DNA from: CAYRTD01 sp964595055
GTDB taxonomy: Bacteria; Bacteroidota; Bacteroidia; Bacteroidales; GCA-2748055
Direction of reading: 5' to 3'
NCBI GenBank assembly: GCA_964595055.1
Contig: CAZQOV010000083.1
Coordinates: 1 to 13,893, forward strand
Length of the DNA stretch: 13,893 nucleotides
Shown here: in pieces, positions 1 through 6,028 of the stretch
Position numbering within the stretch: the first letter of the stretch is position 1
Layout of the letters: each line of letters begins with the position of its first letter
Translations under genes and position numbers: made by a program
Notes under the pieces: generated by a model
The model's database searches: none
Seen by the model: only the letters and a program-made list of their open reading frames with translations
Told to the model about the DNA's origin: nothing

Positions 1-1
1 C

Positions 2-1126
2 ATAGCTGACGGGATGAGCAAAGGGGTAAATTATCTGTTCAAAAAGAACAAAATTGAAGTTATTGAAGGCCATGGAAAGTTGCTTGCACCCGGAAAGGTA
101 GAAGTCGAAAAAGACGGAAAGAAATCCACCCTCGAAGCTGGTCATATTATACTTGCAACCGGAGCAAGGTCAAAACAATTATCCAACATCGAGCAGGACG
201 GGAAAAAGATCATTGGTTATCGTCAGGCTATGAATCTTGAAAAATTACCCAGGTCGATGATTGTCATTGGTTCGGGAGCTATAGGCAGTGAATTTGCAGG
301 CTTCTACAACAGCATGGGCACAGAAGTTACCCTCGTCGAGTTCCTTCCTAATATCATTCCATTGGAGGATGAAGAAATTTCCAAACAGCTTGCAAGGTCC
401 TTTAAAAAAGCAGGAATAAAAGTAATGACCGGTTCATCGGTCGAATCTGTAGATACATCAGGGGATCTGTGCAAAGCCAAAATAAAAACCAAAAAAGGAG
501 AAGAAACCGCAGAAGCAGAGATTGTTCTTTCAGCCGTAGGGGTAACTCCTAACCTGGAAAATATCGGAATTGAAGAACTCAACATTGAGCTGGAAAACGG
601 AAAGGTAAAAGTAGATGAATATTACCGGACTAATGTAGAAGGAGTTTATGCCATAGGTGATATTGTTCATGGTCCCGCCCTGGCACATGCTGCATCTGCT
701 GAAGGAATTGCCTGTATAGAAAAAATAGCAGGCGTAAAAACCGAGCCGGTTGATTACGGAAATATTCCGGCATGCACATATACCAATCCTGAGGTAGCTT
801 CAGTAGGAATGACAGAAAAACAGGCTAAAGATGCAGGATACACCATTAAAGTGGGGAAATTTCCCTATACGGCATCAGGAAAAGCAAGTGCCGCAGGTGC
901 AAAAGAGGGTTTCGTCAAATTGATTTTTGATGAAAAATATGGAGAACTGCTTGGAGCTCACATGATTGGCGCGAATGTCACGGAGATGATTGCTGAAATG
1001 GTTATCGGCAAAAAACTGGAAACCACCGGCCATGAGATTATCAAATCTATACACCCCCATCCCACCATGTCGGAGGCTGTGATGGAAGCGGCAGCGGCAG
1101 CCTACGGTGAGGTGATTCATATTTGA
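2..1126 (+). CDS. lpdA: Dihydrolipoyl dehydrogenase (E3), 5' end cut by window edge
   Basis: This flavoprotein disulfide oxidoreductase reoxidises the dihydrolipoyl groups of 2-oxo-acid dehydrogenase or glycine-cleavage complexes with NAD+, in the cytoplasm. The frame is open from base 2, giving I-A-D-G before the Met at base 14. That Met is internal, and about 95 N-terminal residues, including the FAD-binding GxGxxG and the redox CxxxxC, lie outside the window. Numbering from the Met at 14, visible landmarks are ILATGAR at 46-52, the NAD-binding Rossmann motif IGSGAIGSE at 85-93, the second FAD motif YAIGD at 212-216, and the dimerisation domain from about 248. The catalytic pair is in HPHPTMSE (His349, Glu354), and the protein ends GEVIHI, which is a complete C-terminus. 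Lpd is favoured over mercuric or glutathione reductase by this HxHPTxSE motif and the overall similarity. No other E1/E2 subunit is visible, so the parent complex is unknown. Confidence 0.97.
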   Translation: MADGMSKGVNYLFKKNKIEVIEGHGKLLAPGKVEVEKDGKKSTLEAGHIILATGARSKQLSNIEQDGKKIIGYRQAMNLEKLPRSMIVIGSGAIGSEFAGFYNSMGTEVTLVEFLPNIIPLEDEEISKQLARSFKKAGIKVMTGSSVESVDTSGDLCKAKIKTKKGEETAEAEIVLSAVGVTPNLENIGIEELNIELENGKVKVDEYYRTNVEGVYAIGDIVHGPALAHAASAEGIACIEKIAGVKTEPVDYGNIPACTYTNPEVASVGMTEKQAKDAGYTIKVGKFPYTASGKASAAGAKEGFVKLIFDEKYGELLGAHMIGANVTEMIAEMVIGKKLETTGHEIIKSIHPHPTMSEAVMEAAAAAYGEVIHI

Positions 1127-1151
1127 GCGGGTTTTTTACACATTATGCAAA

Positions 1152-1177
1152 AGGCCATCTTCTCTCGAAGATGGCCT
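1152..1177. terminator. Hairpin between convergent lpd and serpin genes
   Basis: There is a perfect 11-bp inverted repeat (AGGCCATCTTC at 1152-1162, GAAGATGGCCT at 1167-1177) with a TCTC loop. On the minus strand it is followed by TTTT (complement of 1149-1152, partly within the stem), so it best fits termination of the serpin transcript, whose stop codon is about 50 bases upstream. On the plus strand it lies 25 bases after the lpd stop but is followed by AATCG rather than a T-run, so it may only stabilise or weakly terminate that transcript. A T6 run at 1132-1137 precedes it. Confidence 0.75.
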
Positions 1178-1227
1178 AATCGATGCAAATTGCTGTCGGT
1201 TGGTTGCCGGGTATTTTTTCCTTTGCA

Positions 1228-2484
1228 TCAATTATCATATTGAGGCCTTCCAACCTTTCCCATAAAAACCAAGGCATTGCTGGTTTTTTCTCTAATGGCA
1301 AAGAGGAAGGGTTTGTCCACTATAAAGGGAATAACATTATCACCAGGGCCAACAGAAGTAAAAGAAACCTCAACAGCAGTGACCGCTGCAGCTTCTGTAC
1401 CTTTTTCGTTCACATCGACAAAAGTTTTATGCAAAACCCTTGAGAGGAAAAGATCAGCAGATTCTTCTACCATCAGGGATAAATCAGCATAATCCCCAAA
1501 GGCAATTCCCAGACCCAAATTTTTTAAGGCATCATTTAACAGGGCACTATACTCGAATTTGAATTTCGGCATATGAATTTTTAGTTCAGCCTTCTGAAGG
1601 TTTTTAATCCACCTGCTCCAATTATTTATATTCATTTCAGCGCTGATATCCGACACATCATAACCGGGTTGAGGAATTAAAATCATCATTGCATAATTGT
1701 CATTTCCATAGGGCAGTTCCGCAATCCGCAGGGAGTCGTTGCTGTAATACAAAAATTCTTCCTGTTGACGCATACCTGCAACTTCTCCTGCAGAACCATC
1801 GGCATAGCTAAAATCTATCGGCATATTGTCTTCCTCATCAAACTCAAATTTCCATGTGCCATAATAATAGATAGCATTGATAAGGTACATAGCTACCATG
1901 GGAGGAATCTCTTCCAGGATCACAGGTATTTTCTGCTGAGTATTCTCACTAACCCAGTTATTTATAATTCCAACTGATCCAGGATCATTAAAATCGAGGC
2001 TGTTTATTTCTGCATCATAGTAGTACCGATTCGTATCAGCAAATTCCTGCTGCAAGCTGAATATATGGCTCAACCATATAGAATTGGCTATTTCCATAGT
2101 TATCGCGGGGTCAACACTGAGAAGATGCTTTATCAGCTCACCATGGATTTTGTTGATTTCATGCTTGCTGAAACCTGAAAGCCTGAGCGTTTCTTCAAAA
2201 GCTGATTTTGTCTCCCCGGCGGCACCATTATAGGTCATGCCCAGAGCAATAGCAACACTGAGGGGGGAAATCATAAAGTTTTCTCTTTCCTCCAATGAAA
2301 AAATTTCATCGAACAGATCAAGGGCAAAATGATTATCAGCCTGAATCAGTTGAGCCGCTTTTTTGTCGGAGGTAAAATCGATGACAGGTTGATGATCTGC
2401 ATCATCCTGCTTACCGCAAGTACCTAACAATGTACCAATTAATAAAAAACCGGTTATAAATTTCATCTTCTTCATATTTAGCAT
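1228..2484 (-). CDS. Serpin-family protease inhibitor, probable lipoprotein
   Basis: This is a serpin of 418 residues, close to the usual 370-420 core plus an export signal. The N-terminus has basic residues and a hydrophobic stretch (9-21) ending L-L-G-T-Cys23, a lipobox-like site with an unusual Thr at -1. It is therefore probably lipid-anchored in the envelope. The core shows NFMISPLSVAIALGMTYNGA at 69-88 and the C-terminal serpin signature FIVDKPFLFAI at 387-397. The reactive-loop hinge E360-K-G-T-E-A-A-A-V-T369 matches the small-residue consensus of inhibitory serpins, so real inhibition by loop insertion is expected. Counting 15 residues from Gly362 puts P1 at Thr376 and P1' at Ser377; specificity cannot be stated safely. 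In-frame Mets at 2475 and 2466 are alternative starts; Met4 (MKKMKF) gives a more typical signal. It is divergent from the sigma gene. Whether it blocks host, competitor or own proteases is unknown. Confidence 0.95.
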   Translation of the reverse strand: MLNMKKMKFITGFLLIGTLLGTCGKQDDADHQPVIDFTSDKKAAQLIQADNHFALDLFDEIFSLEERENFMISPLSVAIALGMTYNGAAGETKSAFEETLRLSGFSKHEINKIHGELIKHLLSVDPAITMEIANSIWLSHIFSLQQEFADTNRYYYDAEINSLDFNDPGSVGIINNWVSENTQQKIPVILEEIPPMVAMYLINAIYYYGTWKFEFDEEDNMPIDFSYADGSAGEVAGMRQQEEFLYYSNDSLRIAELPYGNDNYAMMILIPQPGYDVSDISAEMNINNWSRWIKNLQKAELKIHMPKFKFEYSALLNDALKNLGLGIAFGDYADLSLMVEESADLFLSRVLHKTFVDVNEKGTEAAAVTAVEVSFTSVGPGDNVIPFIVDKPFLFAIREKTSNALVFMGKVGRPQYDN

Positions 2485-2535
2485 TTTGAGGTTTCATCTG
2501 ACCTGCATCAACATGATGGATAAAACACCAAAAAG

Positions 2536-2566
2536 GTTGCGTAAATTATTTCAAATTTAACGCAAC
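2536..2566. promoter_or_regulatory. Inverted repeat over the predicted serpin -7 element
   Basis: GTTGCG (2536-2541) and CGCAAC (2561-2566) form an inverted repeat that continues inward as AAATT / AAATTT with one bulged base. On the minus strand the right arm leads directly into TAAATTTG (complement of 2552-2559), an exact match to the Bacteroidota -7 consensus TAnnTTTG, about 70 bases before the serpin start. No good -33 TTTG is seen 19 bases upstream of it. The repeat could be an operator or, once transcribed, a leader hairpin: on the minus strand it is followed by CTTTTTGG. This is inference from sequence pattern only. Confidence 0.4.
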
Positions 2567-2587
2567 TACCCTGCCAGTTTTTTCATC

Positions 2588-2618
2588 TTTAGGATAAGTA
2601 TCCCTTTTTTTATCTTTC
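2588..2618 (+). promoter_or_regulatory. Candidate promoter of the ECF sigma gene
   Basis: TTTA at 2588-2591, a 19-base spacer and TATCTTTC at 2611-2618 resemble the Bacteroidota pattern TTTG-N19-TAnnTTTG, with one mismatch in each element. A near-palindrome GGATA-AG-TATCC (2592-2603) fills the first part of the spacer and could be a protein-binding site. The predicted transcript would start about 50 bases before the coding region. Confidence 0.35.
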
Positions 2619-2672
2619 GGGGTATTGTCCTGCTTCCGGAAGTGCTTAAATTTATAGAAAATTTTAAAGCTG

Positions 2673-3227
2673 TTGGTGGAAATACCCCGGGAAATAATAA
2701 AGGGTTGCCTAAAAGGAAAAAAACAGAGCCAGGAAAAGCTTTACAGGCTTACTTCCCCTCTGATGTACGGACTATGTCTTCAATATGCAGGAAATGAAGA
2801 TGATGCAAAAGATATTATGCAGGAAGGTTTTATTAAGGTATTTAACAAAATGGATCAGTTTTCGGAGAAGGGATCCATTATGGGTTGGATCAGAAGAATT
2901 ATGATAAATACCGCTCTCGAAAAGTATCGCAGCCAGGTAAGTCGTCAATCCCTGGATAATGGGAAGATTCAAGCCGAAGAAATAGTTGAAGATTATACCC
3001 TGGAAAATTTGGAGGCTGACGTAATTGTGGAACTAATCCAACAGCTTACACCACAGTACAGACTCATCTTCAATTTATATGCTATTGAAGGCTATAGTCA
3101 CAGAGAAATCAGTGAAATGACAGGAATATCTGAAGGTACCTCAAAATCGAATTTATCCAGGGCAAGAAGGATCCTTCAGCGCAAAGTCATGGAGTTGTAT
3201 GAAAAGAACATTAAGCCCAATGGATAA
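2673..3227 (+). CDS. ECF-type RNA polymerase sigma factor
   Basis: This is a group IV (extracytoplasmic function) sigma-70 factor of 184 residues, the usual length. Region 2 spans about 24-88, with core-binding and -10-melting features (MYGLCLQYAGNEDDAKDIMQ, GWIRRIMIN). Region 4 spans about 117-172 and has the helix-turn-helix YSHREISEMTGISEGTSKSN for -35 recognition. Region 3 is absent, as expected. The frame has a TAG at 2655-2657 and no ATG before residue 31, so translation must begin at TTG 2673, GTG 2676 or another non-ATG codon. TTG/GTG gives a normal N-terminus (EIIKGCLKGKK). The last codons overlap the next gene, implying translational coupling with its probable regulator. The target regulon is unknown; autoregulation is typical of the family. 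The -35/-10 specificity cannot be read from sequence alone. Confidence 0.95.
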   Translation: MVEIPREIIKGCLKGKKQSQEKLYRLTSPLMYGLCLQYAGNEDDAKDIMQEGFIKVFNKMDQFSEKGSIMGWIRRIMINTALEKYRSQVSRQSLDNGKIQAEEIVEDYTLENLEADVIVELIQQLTPQYRLIFNLYAIEGYSHREISEMTGISEGTSKSNLSRARRILQRKVMELYEKNIKPNG

Positions 3228-4707
3228 AAGCCCACATAAAAATAAGCGCTTTAGCGAAAAGATGCGCAATTTCAGTAAGGAACCTCCATCTGAAATCTGG
3301 GAAGGAATAGAGGAAGAATTACAACGCAAGAAGAAAACCCCCATCATACCCGTAGTATGGAGGTATGCTGCCGGCATTCTTACGCTGATCGGAATCGGTA
3401 CTGCCGTATTCATAAGCAATTATACAGGCGAAGTTAAGAATCAAACTATCCTATCCGAAAAAAAGGAAGGGGTAAGGGAGAAAACAAGAGAAAGTACTTT
3501 GAGGAATGAAACCAACAAATATAAAACCCAGGAAAACCCCGCAAGAGAAGAAAAAAAACCAGCAGAAATCCATAAAAAAGCACAAGAAATTGCAACAGCG
3601 GCTGTACAAACTGACAGATCTGCAGATCTAAGCGGGGAAATAGCCGTTATTCCGGAGAACAAAACAGATCACGACAGGCTTGACATGAAGATGGCAGTTG
3701 ATTCGACATCTGATTCATTCATAACCTCCATTCCCTTAAACCTGGCTGGATTACCCAGACAAATAAAAACGGGGGTGGAGCAGGATAGCATTCCCATTTC
3801 CTCAGATTTACCGCCCCGGTATACCTGGCAGGATCTTTCGCCTGAAAATTTTGATGAAAACAATTTGGACAAGCCGCAACCGGAAAAAGCAAGGTTTACG
3901 CTAACCGCCACAGTAAGTCCAATATATAGTTACAGGGATATTGGAAAAACTTCATCTGACATAAATCAACTATTCAATAATTCCGAATCAGGTAAATTCA
4001 GTTATGCAGGAGGAATAAATCTCGGGATTAAAACAGGGGACAAAATTAGCCTCGTTACAGGCATCATGTATAGCCGCATTGGAATAGAGGTGAATAAAAT
4101 TTTTGCAGTAACCGCTATTAAAAATATTATCAGGGAAGATGGATCGGCGGTATTTCATTCAAGAGCCGCAAATGCATACCTTATAAATAACTCGATTGGC
4201 TCTATTGAACAGGGAGAAAGGAACAGGTTCAAATATAATTATAGCAGTCAGAATACAGAAAGATCTACTCCACTGGCAAATACAGGATGGACCTATCTGG
4301 ATGCAGGAGGGTTTTATAATCCGGTCAGCAATTATACAGAGGATGATGGAAAAATTGATCAGTATTTTCAATACCTGGAAATACCTTTTATGCTGAAATA
4401 TAAAATAATAGAAAAGAAAGTAGATCTAAATATATTGGGAGGCCTGAGTACCAATTTCCTGATCGGGAACCAGGTATATTATACCCAGGATAACCAGTCT
4501 GAGTATATGGGTTACACCTCTGATATTCAGAGATTTAATTACAGCGGAAACCTGGGTTTAGGGCTTGATTACAATATCGGACAGGATATCAGTTTTTTGT
4601 TCGAACCCCAGTTTAAGTATTACCTGAATTCGATTAACAGTGAAACACTCATCGATACCCGGCCCTATTCTTTAGGCTTGTATACCGGATTCTTGTATCA
4701 ATTTTGA
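3199..4707 (+). CDS. Anti-sigma-like N-terminus, membrane helix and outer-membrane beta-barrel in one protein
   Basis: A protein of up to 502 residues encoded directly after the sigma gene. Residues about 15-48 are charged, with EPPSEIWEGIEEELQRKKK, a motif common at the start of Bacteroidota proteins encoded next to ECF sigma factors. One membrane helix follows (about 52-73, VVWRYAAGILTLIGIGTAVF). Residues 76-230 are a Lys/Glu/Asn-rich low-complexity linker. From about 232 to the end there are alternating strands typical of a porin-family barrel, including YLEIPFMLKYKI at 392-403 and a terminal aromatic (YQF) that fits the BAM signal. ATG at 3199 overlaps the sigma gene by 29 bases; ATG at 3220 (MDKSPHKN) overlaps by 8 and looks the better start. 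I infer that the N-terminus may hold the sigma factor while the barrel sits in the outer membrane. The role is not proven, and the N-terminus matches no named anti-sigma domain that I can verify. Confidence 0.85.
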   Translation: MKRTLSPMDKSPHKNKRFSEKMRNFSKEPPSEIWEGIEEELQRKKKTPIIPVVWRYAAGILTLIGIGTAVFISNYTGEVKNQTILSEKKEGVREKTRESTLRNETNKYKTQENPAREEKKPAEIHKKAQEIATAAVQTDRSADLSGEIAVIPENKTDHDRLDMKMAVDSTSDSFITSIPLNLAGLPRQIKTGVEQDSIPISSDLPPRYTWQDLSPENFDENNLDKPQPEKARFTLTATVSPIYSYRDIGKTSSDINQLFNNSESGKFSYAGGINLGIKTGDKISLVTGIMYSRIGIEVNKIFAVTAIKNIIREDGSAVFHSRAANAYLINNSIGSIEQGERNRFKYNYSSQNTERSTPLANTGWTYLDAGGFYNPVSNYTEDDGKIDQYFQYLEIPFMLKYKIIEKKVDLNILGGLSTNFLIGNQVYYTQDNQSEYMGYTSDIQRFNYSGNLGLGLDYNIGQDISFLFEPQFKYYLNSINSETLIDTRPYSLGLYTGFLYQF

Positions 4708-4784
4708 TCTTTATAAGGCATCGACCTATTCTTTATACTCATTCCAAATTAGTTCTTCATGGATAAATCGGGGTCTTTTCCCTT

Positions 4785-4814
4785 TTTGCGGATTATAATA
4801 TTCCTTTATATTTA
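4785..4814 (+). promoter_or_regulatory. Candidate promoter of the lytic transglycosylase gene
   Basis: TTTG at 4785-4788, an 18-base spacer and TATATTTA at 4807-4814 match the Bacteroidota -33/-7 pattern with one mismatch in the -7 element. A transcript would start near 4821, about 45 bases before the ATG. A weak GGG/CCC hairpin with T5 (4770-4787) just upstream could be the end of the preceding sigma/barrel transcript. No other terminator is visible between 4708 and 4865. Confidence 0.5.
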
Positions 4815-4865
4815 AACGTTAATGAAATGTTTTCGTAAGAAAGATTATATTGAAATTGCGAAGCT

Positions 4866-5831
4866 ATGAAGTATATGAAACCTCTCATTCTGGTCACATT
4901 TATCATCTTAATCCTGATAAGCACCCTGGCTTTTCTTGGGGATGCAGAATCGAAAAATAATGCAAGAGAGCCAGGAACAAAGGATTTAAAATCAAATTAT
5001 GCTATTTTTTCGGTAGAGCTCCCTGCCGAAATGGAGTTTGCCGGGGAACGGGTACCCTTAGATCAGATGGACATTTTTGAAAGTCTTGATCGTGAAATTC
5101 TAGTAAACACATACTGGCAATCTCAGACCGTACTTTTCATTAAGCGGGCCAATCGATATTTCCCCTTAATTGAAAGGATTTTAAAAAAGTATAATATTCC
5201 TGAGGATTTTAAATACCTCCCTGTTGCCGAAAGTGGTTTAACCAATGCCATTTCTCCGGCTCATGCTGTAGGATTTTGGCAGCTTCTAGCTGGAACAGCC
5301 CGTGAATATGGTCTTGTTGTGAATGATGAAGTTGATGAAAGATACCATATAGAAAAGTCAACGGAAGCCGCTTGCAAATACCTTCTGAAATCCTATGAGA
5401 AATATGGCAGCTGGACAATGGCAGCAGCTTCATATAATGCCGGTCACAGAGGGATAGACAGGCAAATTAACCGACAAAAAGACAGGGATTATTATGATCT
5501 TCTCCTTTATGAAGAAACTGCCAGATATATTTTCAGAATTCTGGCATTCAAACTCATTCTTTCAAATCCTTCCGATTATGGATTCCATGTCGGAAAAAAT
5601 GACCTGTACCAGGAAATCCCTTATTATGAAGTAACCGTGGATGGAGGAGTTAAGGATTTTGCAGAATTCGCCAAACGCTATGAAATTAATTACAAGATCT
5701 TGAAATGGATGAACCCCTGGTTACGTGATGATCACCTAACCAACTCTCATGGAATAAGCTACTTCTTCAAGATCCCTCGAAAAGGATACTTTGATCCGGG
5801 GAGAGTTGATTCTCAGCGGGCAGTCCCATAG
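4866..5831 (+). CDS. Membrane-anchored lytic transglycosylase, MltD/SLT type
   Basis: This enzyme cleaves the MurNAc-GlcNAc bond of peptidoglycan to form 1,6-anhydro ends, in the periplasm. The N-terminus is one hydrophobic segment (about 6-24) with no lipobox Cys, so it is a signal anchor or cleaved signal peptide. The goose-lysozyme-like SLT domain spans about 98-235. It contains the catalytic Glu122 in PVAESGL, then GFWQL at 136-140 and the AAASYNAG motif at 186-193, in the expected order and spacing. Residues about 252-305 (VTVDGGVKDFAEFAKRYEIN and following, ending YFFKIPRKG) resemble a single degenerate LysM-like wall-binding module. At 321 residues it is shorter than E. coli MltD, which has two LysM repeats. 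The start could also be Met4. It appears monocistronic. It is probably a housekeeping wall-remodelling enzyme. Confidence 0.93.
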   Translation: MKYMKPLILVTFIILILISTLAFLGDAESKNNAREPGTKDLKSNYAIFSVELPAEMEFAGERVPLDQMDIFESLDREILVNTYWQSQTVLFIKRANRYFPLIERILKKYNIPEDFKYLPVAESGLTNAISPAHAVGFWQLLAGTAREYGLVVNDEVDERYHIEKSTEAACKYLLKSYEKYGSWTMAAASYNAGHRGIDRQINRQKDRDYYDLLLYEETARYIFRILAFKLILSNPSDYGFHVGKNDLYQEIPYYEVTVDGGVKDFAEFAKRYEINYKILKWMNPWLRDDHLTNSHGISYFFKIPRKGYFDPGRVDSQRAVP

Positions 5832-5868
5832 AGGCCTTTAGATACAATAAGTAATCGCTGGTGAAATG

Positions 5869-5888
5869 CAGTATTTTTATATATACTG
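5869..5888 (+). terminator. Weak hairpin after the transglycosylase gene
   Basis: CAGTAT (5869-5874) and ATACTG (5883-5888) form a 6-bp stem with an AT-rich loop, 37 bases after the stop codon. No T-run follows (AGGGGGTTC), so intrinsic termination here is doubtful. Confidence 0.25.
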
Positions 5889-5919
5889 AGGGGGTTCAAC
5901 TATTTAATCTTCCCAAAAC

Positions 5920-5950
5920 TTTCTAATCAAATTATTTAGGGTTATTTTTG
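5920..5950 (+). promoter_or_regulatory. Promoter of uvrA, Bacteroidota type
   Basis: TATTTTTG at 5943-5950 is an exact match to TAnnTTTG. TTTC at 5920-5923 lies exactly 19 bases upstream and matches three of four bases of the -33 TTTG. The predicted leader is about 70 bases long and ends in a purine-rich stretch (GAGAGGCAGAAGAAGAGA) before the ATG. No LexA-type palindrome stands out here. Confidence 0.6.
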
Positions 5951-6028
5951 CAAATTGGACTTTTTTCCGGGTTGACCGATAAAAACGTATAAGGTTTTTC
6001 TATTATTGACGAGAGGCAGAAGAAGAGA

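Noticed and set aside
14..16. ATG at 14 as the start of the dihydrolipoyl dehydrogenase gene
   Set aside because: The frame is open upstream to base 2 and the protein from this Met would lack the N-terminal FAD and redox-Cys region; the gene is simply cut by the window edge.
4831..4840. TTTCGTAAGA shared by the transglycosylase upstream region and the gap at 9000-9009, with a variant at 9043-9053
   Set aside because: Two exact 10-base matches and one near match in AT-rich non-coding DNA can arise by chance in 14 kb; there is no consistent position relative to promoters.
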